From contig CAMBQQ010000039.1 in the NCBI GenBank assembly GCA_945870035.1, positions 1-32,685 on the forward strand: 32,685 bases of DNA, read 5' to 3'. The DNA comes from Rhizobium sp. Q54. Its GTDB lineage: Bacteria > Pseudomonadota > Alphaproteobacteria > Rhizobiales > Xanthobacteraceae. The notes beneath the pieces are model-generated. The model did not search any database, was not told the DNA's origin, and was given only the letters and a program-made list of their open reading frames with translations. Below, in pieces: positions 16,352 to 23,529 of the stretch; positions within the stretch are counted from its first letter, which is position 1; every line of letters starts with the position of its first letter. Position numbers and translations under genes: made by a program.

Positions 16352-16977
16352 TGCGGAAAACCACCCTTCGCCATCATCAGATGGTGCGGCTGGTGGTGGC
16401 CGCCTTGCGCCATGATGCCCATGAAACCGAGCGCCTTGAGCTTGACCAGCGACGCCTTGTCGTTCGCCGCGACGGTGAGCGTCACGCCGTCCGCCCGCTC
16501 CGCGGTCGCCGCATTCCAGCCGTGCGCTGCAAGCTCGCGCGCGTGCGCCGGCACCATGCGTTTGATCGCGTCGCGCGTGCGGCCCTCGCCGGTAACGGCA
16601 ATCTCGATGCCGGTATCGGTCATGCGTTCGCTGGCGGCGGCGCGCAAGGTGACTTCGTTCATGTCGATGAGATGCTCGCGCAAGGCGCCGATATTGATCT
16701 TCGACCAATCGGTTGACGGATCGGCATCGAGAATCTGCACGATTTCCTGAATGGCGCCGAAGGCATCCTGGCCCGGACTTGTCGGCTGTATGCCGCTGTG
16801 GTGGCCGGCGCTATCGCCGTGCCGACCGCCCTGCATCATCTGGCCGTGCATGCCGCCCGGTGCCCCTTGGCCTTGCATCATCTGGCCGTGCATGCCGCCA
16901 TGCTGGGCGACGGCGTAAACCGTGGTGGCGGCAATCGCCAGGCCGGCGAGCGTGGTCTTCCAGGGAAATTTCGACAT
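16348..16977 (-). CDS. Exported Met/His-rich protein, function unknown
   Basis: A 209-residue protein with an N-terminal signal (MSKFPWKTTLAGLAIAATTV, then YAVAQ). Just after it is a Met/His/Gly-rich stretch with two near-identical copies of GGMHGQMMQG and then HGDSAGHHSG. The body contains DWSKINIGALREHLIDMNEV and ends in a His/Met-rich tail, HHQPHHLMMAKGG. Such clusters bind soft metals such as copper in many periplasmic proteins; metal binding here is inference. No catalytic family is recognised. ATG 16977 has a strong AAGGAG site nine bases upstream. It lies downstream of, and in the same direction as, a Crp/Fnr regulator and NUDIX gene, separated by about 70 bases. Confidence 0.82.
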   Translation of the reverse strand: MSKFPWKTTLAGLAIAATTVYAVAQHGGMHGQMMQGQGAPGGMHGQMMQGGRHGDSAGHHSGIQPTSPGQDAFGAIQEIVQILDADPSTDWSKINIGALREHLIDMNEVTLRAAASERMTDTGIEIAVTGEGRTRDAIKRMVPAHARELAAHGWNAATAERADGVTLTVAANDKASLVKLKALGFMGIMAQGGHHQPHHLMMAKGGFPH

Positions 16978-17049
16978 GATCCGGCTCCTTCGCATGTTGC
17001 CCCCACGACCTTGTTAACCCGCGGAGCCGCAAGCGTCCTATGATCCGGA

Positions 17050-17655
17050 TCATACCTTGCGCCCGCGCAAAAGCGTGATTGTCCCTCGGCCCTTCTTGAT
17101 CTCGCCGCTGCGCACCAGCGCCGCCAGCGTTCGATAGAGAGCCTCATGCGTCAGGCCGAGATCGGCAGCGAGATCCTTGAGCGTACCGGTCAAGGTCACG
17201 CTGCGGCCGTCGCCGCCGGCATTGACGCTGAGGTAATGACGGACGCGGTCACGCGCCGAGCGGATGTTGCGCTGCTCGATGCGGGTGCGCAAATTCATCA
17301 CTTGCCGCGCCAGGGTGGCGCTGAAAGCCTGCGCCGCCTTGCGGTCCTTGTCGAAGGCTGCAAGCAGCGCGGCTTTCGGATAGGCGCGCACCGTGGCCGC
17401 GGCCGAAGCGATGGCGTCGCAATGGTACACGGTTGAAAACAACGACGCCTCGGCAATCGTCTCGCCGGCGCCTGCGATATACAGCACAACCTCACGCCCG
17501 GATCGATCGACCCGCGACAGTCGCACGCGGCCGCTTGTGATTTCGAAGAAGCTCATCGGCCTGTCGCCTTGGCGGAACAAGGTTTCGCCTGGTTTAAGCT
17601 TGCGCTCGCCCGCCTTGGCGCGCACCGCGGCGGGCAGCCAGTCCTGATTGGGCAT
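17050..17655 (-). CDS. Crp/Fnr-family transcriptional regulator
   Basis: A 201-residue regulator. The cyclic-nucleotide-binding-like beta roll spans about residues 15-115 (GETLFRQGDRPMSFFEITSG, SGREVVLYIAGAGETIAEAS) and a winged helix-turn-helix follows the dimer helix (TLKDLAADLGLTHEALYRTL). Only one cysteine is visible, so it is not an FNR with a four-cysteine iron-sulfur cluster. The ligand is unknown. Its ATG shares one base with the stop of the upstream NUDIX gene (TGATG), so the two are probably made from the same transcript. It may regulate the divergent mbfA region or the Met/His-rich gene downstream, but no target site was identified. Confidence 0.92.
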   Translation of the reverse strand: MPNQDWLPAAVRAKAGERKLKPGETLFRQGDRPMSFFEITSGRVRLSRVDRSGREVVLYIAGAGETIAEASLFSTVYHCDAIASAAATVRAYPKAALLAAFDKDRKAAQAFSATLARQVMNLRTRIEQRNIRSARDRVRHYLSVNAGGDGRSVTLTGTLKDLAADLGLTHEALYRTLAALVRSGEIKKGRGTITLLRGRKV

Positions 17656-18137
17656 CACCACACCTCGCTCACCTTCGCGCCCTCGAACACCTCGGCGATG
17701 CGCGCCCGCGCGGCGCGGCCGGTATCGGCCGGCAGCGCATCGAGGGCGAAGAAACCGTGGTCGACAATCTCGTGATCGGGCACGGGCGCCGACGGCTGCG
17801 CGAAATCGCGAACGATGAACAAAGCGACGTGGTCGCGCTTTGAGACCCGGGGGTTGTGATACATGCCGTGCAGCAGCGGCTCGCCCGTGAGGTGAATGTT
17901 GCCCTCCTCCGACAATTCGCGGGCCAGGCCGGTGCGCAGGCTTTCGCCCGGCTCGACGCCGCCGCCGGGAAAATGCCAGCCGCTGACATAGGAGTGCTTG
18001 ACCAGGAAGATGCGGCCCTCGCGGTCGATCACCATGCCGAAGGCGCCGAGCGTCGTCGCGCGAGCAAACCGCCAGTAAAAGTGGAAGCCGCGGCTGATCC
18101 AGGGTTCGAACTTGCGGCGGAGGCGATGCGAGAGCAT
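17655..18137 (-). CDS. NUDIX hydrolase
   Basis: A 160-residue NUDIX enzyme. The catalytic box begins with GGGVEPGESLRTGLARELSE and continues EGNI, with all the key residues (GE, RE, SEEG). Flanking landmarks are FLVKHSYVSGWHFPGG and VSKRDHVALFIVRDF. NUDIX proteins cleave nucleoside diphosphates linked to another group; this substrate is not known. A GTG at 18152 would add five residues; ATG 18137 is listed because it gives a family-like start, although neither candidate has a strong ribosome site. It starts about 75 bases from the Irr-like box and diverges from mbfA, so it may share that iron-related control. Confidence 0.9.
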   Translation of the reverse strand: MLSHRLRRKFEPWISRGFHFYWRFARATTLGAFGMVIDREGRIFLVKHSYVSGWHFPGGGVEPGESLRTGLARELSEEGNIHLTGEPLLHGMYHNPRVSKRDHVALFIVRDFAQPSAPVPDHEIVDHGFFALDALPADTGRAARARIAEVFEGAKVSEVW

Positions 18138-18211
18138 GGCTATCAATGCCACTTTTGGCGGCCGATTTCATGCCCAGCTGTTGAAAGCTCCGCAAAATCA
18201 GCACTTTATTG

Positions 18212-18228
18212 TTTAGAATGTTTCTAAT
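18212..18228. promoter_or_regulatory. Irr-type iron control element (ICE)
   Basis: The inverted repeat TTTAGAA-TGT-TTCTAAT lies in the gap between the NUDIX gene and mbfA, 53 bases upstream of the mbfA GTG. It differs from a perfect TTTAGAA-N3-TTCTAAA palindrome only in the last base. This matches the known ICE motif bound by Irr, the haem-responsive iron regulator of rhizobia and relatives. In Bradyrhizobium and Agrobacterium, mbfA is an established Irr target. The position and near-perfect symmetry make this a strong call, though binding is not shown by sequence alone. Confidence 0.8.
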
Positions 18229-18280
18229 ATAGAGAACTTGAAGCGAAATCCGGCCGCCGGCGCGCAAGAAGGCATTTCCC

Positions 18281-19240
18281 GTGAAGAAATTTTCCGATTT
18301 GACCGAACAGGAAGTGCTGGCGCTGGCCATCACCAATGAAGAAGAGGACAGCCGCATCTATCGCGGCTTTGCCGAGGGTCTGCGCGAGCAGTTCCCCTCT
18401 TCGGCCAAGATCTTCGACGAAATGGCGGAAGAGGAAGTCACCCACCGCACCTGGCTGTACGACCTCTACCGCACAAAGTTCGGCGACTACCTGCCGCTGA
18501 TCCGCCGCCAGGACGTCAAGGGCTTCGTCCAGCCGAAACAGCCGCTGTGGCTGATGCGGCCGCTCGGCCTCGACGAGGTGCGCAAGTTCGCCGAGGACAT
18601 GGAGTTCCAGGCCGAGCGCTATTACCGCAAGGCGGCGGAGACTGCGCGCGACGCCTCTGTGCGCGAGCTGTTGATCAAGCTCGCCGAAGCCGAAGCCGGC
18701 CACGAAACCCTGGCGCACAAGCTGAGCGAGACCATTCTCACGCCGGGCGCGCGCGAAAAGGAAGACGAGACGGCGCGGCGCATGTTCCTGCTGCAATATA
18801 TTCAGCCGGGGCTGGTCGGGCTGATGGATGGCTCGGTATCGACCTTGGCGCCGTTGTTCGCGGCGGCCTTCGCCACGCACAGCACCTGGGAGACGTTTCT
18901 GGTCGGCATGGCGGCTTCGGTCGGCGCCGGCATTTCGATGGGCTTTGCCGAGGCGCTGTCAGACGACGGTTCGCTGACCGGGCGCGGCACGCCATGGCTG
19001 CGCGGCACCGTGTCCGGCGTGATGACCACGATCGGCGGGCTCGGGCACACTTTGCCTTACCTCATTCCGGATTTCTGGATCGCCACCTTTGTCGCCATCT
19101 TCGTCGTCGTCATCGAACTGGCGGTGATTTCCTGGATCCGCTACAAATTCATGGATACGCCGTTCATGCAGGCGGCGTTCCAGATCGTGGTCGGTGGCGC
19201 TTTGGTGTTCATCGCCGGCATATTGATCGGGCATGGGTGA
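18281..19240 (+). CDS. mbfA: Membrane-bound ferritin-type iron exporter
   Basis: The 319-residue product joins an N-terminal ferritin-like (erythrin-vacuolar iron transport) domain with a C-terminal VIT1/CCC1 transporter domain. The ferritin part has paired acidic motifs typical of a di-iron site: NEEEDSRIYRGF, EMAEEEVTHR, EDMEFQAERYY and EAEAGHETLA. The transporter part begins at about residue 180 (LVGLMDGSVSTLAPLFAAAF) with several membrane helices. MbfA exports iron from the cytosol and protects against iron and peroxide stress. The start is GTG 18281, with AGAAGG eight bases upstream. The Irr-type box upstream supports iron-dependent control. The neighbouring metallophosphoesterase starts 20 bases after its stop. 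Confidence 0.94.
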   Translation: MKKFSDLTEQEVLALAITNEEEDSRIYRGFAEGLREQFPSSAKIFDEMAEEEVTHRTWLYDLYRTKFGDYLPLIRRQDVKGFVQPKQPLWLMRPLGLDEVRKFAEDMEFQAERYYRKAAETARDASVRELLIKLAEAEAGHETLAHKLSETILTPGAREKEDETARRMFLLQYIQPGLVGLMDGSVSTLAPLFAAAFATHSTWETFLVGMAASVGAGISMGFAEALSDDGSLTGRGTPWLRGTVSGVMTTIGGLGHTLPYLIPDFWIATFVAIFVVVIELAVISWIRYKFMDTPFMQAAFQIVVGGALVFIAGILIGHG

Positions 19241-19260
19241 CGGGCTACGCCCGTTGAACG

Positions 19261-20139
19261 ATGTATACCCTCGCCCATGTATCCGATCCGCATTTGTCGC
19301 CGCTGCCAGTGGCGAGCTTTCTTGAGCTTGCCGGCAAGAGACTGACCGGCTGGCTGAACTGGCAGCGCAAGCGGCACAACGTACACGACCGCGCGGTGCT
19401 CGATGCCATCATCGCCGACGTGCACGCGCAACAGCCGGACCACATCGCAGTGACCGGCGATATCGCCAATATCGGCCTGCCCGCTGAATACAAGAATGGC
19501 CGCGCCTGGCTCGACAGTGTCGGCGCCGTGGGCGACGTCAGCTTCATTCCCGGCAATCACGACATCTATGTCTCCGGCTGCGCCGAGATGGCGGAACGCG
19601 GCTGGGGCGCCAACATGCGCGGCGATGGCGGAGAAACGTTTCCCTATCTGCGGCGGCGCGGGCCGCTGGCGTTGATCGGCGTATCGAGCGGCGTCGTCAC
19701 CGCGCCGTTCATGGCCACTGGCGAAGTCGGCCCCGCGCAGCTTGAAAAACTGGGCGCGCTGCTCGATCGGCACAAAGGTGAAACGTTTCGCGTGGTGATG
19801 ATCCACCACCCGCCAGTGAGCGCCTCACCGCATCATAAAAGACTGATCGACGCCGACGCCTTCAAGGCGGTGATTGCGTCACGCGGCGCCGAGTTGGTGC
19901 TGCACGGCCACGACCACTTGAACATGGTCAACTGGCTGGATGGACCGGACAATGCGCGCGTGCCGGCGGTCGGCGTGCCCTCGGCGTCGGCCAGGCCCGG
20001 GATGGATCACGACGCAGCGGGATACAATCTCTATCGCATCGACGGCGCGCCCGGCGCATGGCGATGCGAGATGGTGTCGCGGGCGATCGGCGAAGACGGC
20101 AAGGTTGCCGAGATCAAGCGCGGCGCGCTGATTGGCTAG
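19261..20139 (+). CDS. Metallophosphoesterase
   Basis: A 292-residue calcineurin-like phosphoesterase with all five family motifs: the opening DxH (SDPHL), GD (VTGDIAN), GNHD (IPGNHDIY), the H in MIHHPPVS and the final GHDHLN. These residues bind two metal ions. The pattern resembles the class III cyclic-nucleotide phosphodiesterase/CpdA group, but the substrate cannot be assigned. No signal peptide is present, so it should be cytosolic. It starts 20 bases after mbfA and could share its transcript. Its TAG overlaps the stop of the convergent gene within a CTAG palindrome. Confidence 0.92.
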   Translation: MYTLAHVSDPHLSPLPVASFLELAGKRLTGWLNWQRKRHNVHDRAVLDAIIADVHAQQPDHIAVTGDIANIGLPAEYKNGRAWLDSVGAVGDVSFIPGNHDIYVSGCAEMAERGWGANMRGDGGETFPYLRRRGPLALIGVSSGVVTAPFMATGEVGPAQLEKLGALLDRHKGETFRVVMIHHPPVSASPHHKRLIDADAFKAVIASRGAELVLHGHDHLNMVNWLDGPDNARVPAVGVPSASARPGMDHDAAGYNLYRIDGAPGAWRCEMVSRAIGEDGKVAEIKRGALIG

Positions 20140-20711
20140 GGCCGCGGTCCGTTCAAAATCGCCAGGGTCACCAGCGCCGCAATCGTCACCACCACGCCAT
20201 AGATGAACGTGCGCACGGCGCGCAACCGGCCGTGACGGCGCTCCTGCTCGACAATCTTCTGCGACGACGCCATGCCGTACGGCGCGTCGTCGGTCAGCGC
20301 GCGCTCGCGCTCGACCATTCGACGCGCGACATAACGCGTCACCGCCTTGACGATGTCGGCGATCTCGTGGCTCTCGGCCAGCACGGCGCGGCCATAGCGC
20401 GTGTCCTGCACGAAACGGTATTGCCTTTTGTCGCGGCCCATCTCGACATGGGCGATGACGTCGATCCACAGCCGCGGCACGTCGCCTTTGCTGATGCCGC
20501 GGTCAAACAATTCGATGTAAACCGGAATGTCGGCGAACAGAGGATCGAGCGCTTCGTTCAGAAGCTCAAGCCGCGCCAGTTCGGCGTCGCGCAGATCGAC
20601 GACGACGGCGGAACGTTCGGCCACCTCGATGCGCGCCTCGCGCACGGCATCCTTGAGCGGATTGACCGGCGGCGGCGTCTCGGCCTCGGGCTGTTTTTGG
20701 CGTCCCCACAT
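20136..20711 (-). CDS. C-terminally anchored protein, function unknown
   Basis: A 191-residue protein not matched to a named family. The N-terminal part is charged (MWGRQKQPEAETPPP) followed by likely coiled-coil helices (DAVREARIEVAERSAVVVDL, ELARLELLNEALDPLF). The middle has GDVPRLWIDVIAHVEMGRDK. One membrane helix near the C-terminus (TFIYGVVVTIAALVTLAIL) should anchor it with the bulk in the cytosol. The frame is intact over its length and uses neighbour-like codons, and similar proteins seem to occur in related genera, so I regard it as real. Its stop overlaps the stop of the phosphoesterase gene by four bases. Confidence 0.78.
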   Translation of the reverse strand: MWGRQKQPEAETPPPVNPLKDAVREARIEVAERSAVVVDLRDAELARLELLNEALDPLFADIPVYIELFDRGISKGDVPRLWIDVIAHVEMGRDKRQYRFVQDTRYGRAVLAESHEIADIVKAVTRYVARRMVERERALTDDAPYGMASSQKIVEQERRHGRLRAVRTFIYGVVVTIAALVTLAILNGPRP

Positions 20712-20792
20712 AGGCCTTGTTTAGCAAAAGACAGCGTCCGGCGCAAAGCCGAAAACCAAGCCATTTCAAGATGTTTGATGGTTAACCCAGGG

Positions 20793-21575
20793 TTAAGGGC
20801 GCGCAACCAACCCGTATTGCGCGCCCCAGCCGAGGCCCGATTCGGTGGTCCCGCGCGGCCGATACTCGCAGCCGATCCATTCCTTGTAACCGAGCCGGTC
20901 GACCTCGGCGAAAACAAACGGGTAATTGATCTCGCCCTCGCCGTCCGGCTCGCCGCGCACCGGCACCTGCGAACACTGGATGTGGCCGATAATCGAGAGG
21001 TGTTTTTCCAACCGCCGGATCAGATCGCCGCCGACGATCTGCACATGATAGAAATCATACTGCATCCAGACATTCGGCTTGCCGACCTTGGCGATGATGT
21101 CGGCGGCGTGTTCGACCTGGAACAGAAAATAGCCCGGCATGTCGCGCGGATTGATCGGCTCGATATAGAGCTTGATGTTTTTTGCCGCCGCCAGATCGGC
21201 GGCGCGCTTGAGATTTGCGACGAACACCTTGTCGGCCTGCGCGCGCTGGCCGTCATCGACGTTGCCGGCGAGGCAATGTACCGCGGTGGCGCCGATCGCG
21301 GTGACGTAATCGAGCGCTTGCGCAAACGACTTGTCCCAGTCGGCCTCGCGGCCCGGCAGCGCGGCAAGGCCGAACTCACCCTCGCCTCCCATGGGCGAAT
21401 TGATGCCGAGGGCGCGGATGTTATTGCGCTCGAGCGCGGCCCTGTAGTCGGCCGCCGGCACACCGGGAAAGCGGCCCTCGACGGCCTTGAAGCCGCAGGC
21501 GGCGGCGGCGTCGATGCGCTGCAACAGCGGGCGGTCCTGGAACAGGTAATCGAGATGGGCCGAAAAACGGGGCAT
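20793..21575 (-). CDS. Hydroxypyruvate-isomerase-like TIM-barrel protein
   Basis: A 260-residue sugar-isomerase TIM barrel of the hydroxypyruvate isomerase (Hyi) / 2-oxotetronate isomerase (OtnI) type. Visible markers: SAHLDYLFQDRPLLQRIDAA, the strand-loop GINSPMGGEGEFGLAA, LYIEPINPRDMPGYFL with the catalytic-type glutamate, QYDFYHVQI with metal ligands, HIQCSQVPVRGEPDGEGEIN, and the closing WIGCEYRPRGTTESGLGW. Hyi interconverts hydroxypyruvate and tartronate semialdehyde in glyoxylate and glycerate metabolism. The two family members cannot be separated here. ATG 21575 has a good AAGGAG site. It diverges from the dehydrogenase at 21674. Confidence 0.85.
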   Translation of the reverse strand: MPRFSAHLDYLFQDRPLLQRIDAAAACGFKAVEGRFPGVPAADYRAALERNNIRALGINSPMGGEGEFGLAALPGREADWDKSFAQALDYVTAIGATAVHCLAGNVDDGQRAQADKVFVANLKRAADLAAAKNIKLYIEPINPRDMPGYFLFQVEHAADIIAKVGKPNVWMQYDFYHVQIVGGDLIRRLEKHLSIIGHIQCSQVPVRGEPDGEGEINYPFVFAEVDRLGYKEWIGCEYRPRGTTESGLGWGAQYGLVARP

Positions 21576-21673
21576 TGTTTGCTCCTTGCGCTACAGCGCA
21601 TCCTTACTTGCGCTCGCGCGCTTGGCGGTATTCATTACCCATCCTACCGTCCAATGCCAGCCCGGGAAAATTC

Positions 21674-22759
21674 ATGTCCGCCAACTCCGCTTTTCACATC
21701 GCCGTCTTGCCCGGCGATGGCATCGGCCACGAAGTCACCGGGCCGGCACTCGATGTGCTGCGCCGCATCGAGGAAACGACGCCGAGCCTGAAATTCCGTT
21801 TCAGCGAAGCGCCCGCCGGCGCCGAGGAATACAAGGCGACCGGCAAATCGATGTCGGAGGCGACGATCAAATTGTGCGGCGAGGCGGATGCGATTTTTCT
21901 CGGCGCCTGCGGCCTGCCGAGCATTCGCTATCCCGACAACACCGAAATCATGCCGCAGGTCGAGCTGCGCTTCATCTACGACCTTTATGCCGGCGTGCGG
22001 CCGGCGCGGCTCATTCCCGGCGTACCGTCGCCGATCGTCGGCGCCGACAAGCATGGCATCGACTTCGTGCTGGTGCGCGAGTCGACCGAAGGCCTGTTCG
22101 CCTCGCTGGGCAAAGGCGTCACCACCCATGACGATGCGCGCGAAACCTTGGTCGTCACGCGCAAGACCACCGAGCGGCTTTTCGACTTCTGCCTGCGGCT
22201 GGCCGAGCGGCGCAAGAAGCGCGGCAAGCCGGGACGCTTGACGGTCGTCGACAAGGCCAACGTGTTCAAGGCGTTCAACTGGCAGCGCGACATTTTCAAC
22301 GAGCGCAAGCCGAAATTCCCCGATGTCACATCCGACTTTCTGTACGTCGATGCCTGCGCCGCGATGATGGTGAAGAAGCCGTGGGACTTCGACGTCATGG
22401 TGATGGAGAACATGTTCGGCGACATTCTCTCCGATCTCGCCGCCGGATTGATCGGCGGCCTCGGCATGGCGCCGTCGGCCGATATCGGCGATACGCACGC
22501 GGTGTTCCAGCCGTGCCATGGCACCGCGCCGGACATCATGGGCCAGGGCAAGGCCAATCCGACGGCGATGATTTTATCGGCCGCGATGATGCTCGACTGG
22601 CTGGCCGATAAGCACGACCACGCGCCCGCCGCCGAGGCCGCGCAGCGCATCGAGCGCGCGGTGGACAAGGCCTATGCCTCCGGCCTCAAGCCGATGGAAT
22701 ATGGCGGCTCGGACGGCACGGCGGCCATCACCAAGGCGGTACTAACGGCGCTGGGGTAA
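21674..22759 (+). CDS. Isocitrate/isopropylmalate-family dehydrogenase
   Basis: A 361-residue NAD-type beta-decarboxylating dehydrogenase. It has the dinucleotide/substrate motifs AVLPGDGIGHEV at the N-terminus, VRESTEGLFASLG in place of the ELTGG loop of LeuB, KANVFKAFNWQRDIF, and the metal-binding FDVMVMENMFGDILSDLAAG and DTHAVFQPCHGTAPDIMGQG. The active-site loop differs from LeuB, and the STEG pattern is nearer to tartrate/malate or NAD-isocitrate relatives. The substrate is unresolved. ATG 21674 has a GGGA site. The neighbouring Hyi-like gene makes a role with 2- or 3-hydroxy acids such as tartrate or malate plausible but unproven. Confidence 0.86.
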   Translation: MSANSAFHIAVLPGDGIGHEVTGPALDVLRRIEETTPSLKFRFSEAPAGAEEYKATGKSMSEATIKLCGEADAIFLGACGLPSIRYPDNTEIMPQVELRFIYDLYAGVRPARLIPGVPSPIVGADKHGIDFVLVRESTEGLFASLGKGVTTHDDARETLVVTRKTTERLFDFCLRLAERRKKRGKPGRLTVVDKANVFKAFNWQRDIFNERKPKFPDVTSDFLYVDACAAMMVKKPWDFDVMVMENMFGDILSDLAAGLIGGLGMAPSADIGDTHAVFQPCHGTAPDIMGQGKANPTAMILSAAMMLDWLADKHDHAPAAEAAQRIERAVDKAYASGLKPMEYGGSDGTAAITKAVLTALG

Positions 22760-22830
22760 GGCGGGGGCGCCCGGCTAAGCGGCTGAATTATTTTGATTTT
22801 TGACGGAATGCCGCACCCCCAACCCGGGGT

Positions 22831-22859
22831 CTTGAAATAAAAAAACGCCGTCCCTAAAT
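22831..22859 (+). promoter_or_regulatory. Candidate RpoH-type heat-shock promoter
   Basis: CTTGAA (22831-22836) and CCTAAAT (22853-22859) are spaced by 16 bases, close to the CTTG ... CYTAT-like pattern of alphaproteobacterial sigma-32 promoters. It lies directly upstream of the ROSE leader and of hsp20, and a start near 22866 would make a leader of about 90 bases. The agreement in the -10 part is imperfect (AAAT rather than ATAT), so this is a candidate only. Confidence 0.45.
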
Positions 22860-22865
22860 CGTCGG

Positions 22866-22955
22866 CCGCCAGGCGCTCAACCGGGGCCTGGTGCGGGCGT
22901 CGGCGGGAGTCCGGCGTACTGCTCGTACCCATGTTGCTCAACGGAGGATGTGGCT
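22866..22955 (+). ncRNA. ROSE-type RNA thermometer (hsp20 leader)
   Basis: The leader has three hairpins. One pairs CCAGGC (22869-22874) with GCCTGG (22886-22891). A second pairs CGTCGG with CCGGCG (22898-22916). The last carries TTGCT at 22934-22938, just before the Shine-Dalgarno GGAGGA (22943-22948), seven bases from the ATG. The sequence from GCTCGTACCCAT through TTGCTC to GGAGGAT and GGCTATG closely follows the Bradyrhizobium ROSE element, in which the UUGCU segment masks the ribosome site at normal temperature and melts on heating. Exact 5' end is inferred from the candidate promoter. Confidence 0.85.
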
Positions 22956-23447
22956 ATGAGGAACTACGACTTTGCTCCTTTGTGGCGGTCCAGCATCGGC
23001 TTCGACCGCATGTTCGACCTCATCAACAATACACAACTGCTCGAAGGGCAGGACCACTACCCGCCCTATGACATCGTGCGCACCGGCGAGGACACCTATC
23101 GCATCTCGCTGGCGGTCGCCGGCTTTTCGCCGGACGACATCACGGTCACGGCGCAGCAGAACCTGCTGACCGTCGCCGGGCGCCGAACCGACGAAAAGGC
23201 CGAGACGGCCGACAAGGCCTTCCTCTATCGCGGTATTTCCGCCCGCTCGTTCGAGCGCAAGTTCAGCCTCGAAGACCATGTCGAGGTGGAGAAAGCAACG
23301 CATGACAACGGCCTGCTGCAGATCGATCTGGTGCGGCGCATTCCGGAAGCGATGAAGCCGCGCCGCATCGACATCGGCACCGGCCGCAAAGGCGACAAGG
23401 CCAAGGCCGTCGACAGGCCGGCCGAGCAGATACGGATTGCTTCATAA
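22956..23447 (+). CDS. Small heat-shock protein, Hsp20 family
   Basis: A 163-residue alpha-crystallin-type chaperone that keeps unfolding proteins soluble. The N-terminus MRNYDFAPLWRSSIGFDRMF is typical of rhizobial class A small heat-shock proteins. The crystallin domain runs from about residue 35 (YPPYDIVRTGEDTYRISLAV) to 135, with FSPDDITVTA, GRRTDEK and the dimer-strand NGLLQIDLVR. An in-frame GTG six bases upstream exists, but ATG 22956 is correct because the ROSE Shine-Dalgarno is spaced seven bases from it. The candidate RpoH promoter and ROSE leader imply double heat control. It is followed by three small genes on the same strand. Confidence 0.95.
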   Translation: MRNYDFAPLWRSSIGFDRMFDLINNTQLLEGQDHYPPYDIVRTGEDTYRISLAVAGFSPDDITVTAQQNLLTVAGRRTDEKAETADKAFLYRGISARSFERKFSLEDHVEVEKATHDNGLLQIDLVRRIPEAMKPRRIDIGTGRKGDKAKAVDRPAEQIRIAS

Positions 23448-23472
23448 CGGGCGCAGCGCCGTCAAAGCCGTC

Positions 23473-23506
23473 GAGGTGGCCCGTCCCATCTCATGCGGGC
23501 CACCTC
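23473..23506 (+). promoter_or_regulatory. Perfect 11-bp hairpin after hsp20
   Basis: GAGGTGGCCCG (23473-23483) pairs exactly with CGGGCCACCTC (23496-23506) across a 12-base loop. It has no T-run behind it, so it is not a textbook terminator. It could stabilise the 3' end of hsp20 RNA or take part in the switch described for 23503-23522, because its last four bases are also part of that second structure. Confidence 0.65.
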
Positions 23507-23522
23507 CTTACTGGAAAGGAGG
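23503..23522 (+). promoter_or_regulatory. Hairpin covering the Shine-Dalgarno of the 23530 gene
   Basis: CCTCCTT (23503-23509) is the exact reverse complement of AAGGAGG (23516-23522), which is the Shine-Dalgarno of the gene starting at 23530. The hairpin would hide the ribosome site. Bases 23503-23506 also belong to the 11-bp hairpin at 23473-23506, so the two structures cannot both form completely. That overlap suggests a two-state RNA. Confidence 0.5.
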
Positions 23523-23529
23523 AATGACA

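Noticed and set aside
16860-16910. Direct repeat in the Met/His-rich gene as a CRISPR-like or non-coding repeat
   Set aside because: It is an in-frame coding duplication of GMHGQMMQG units with no spacers.
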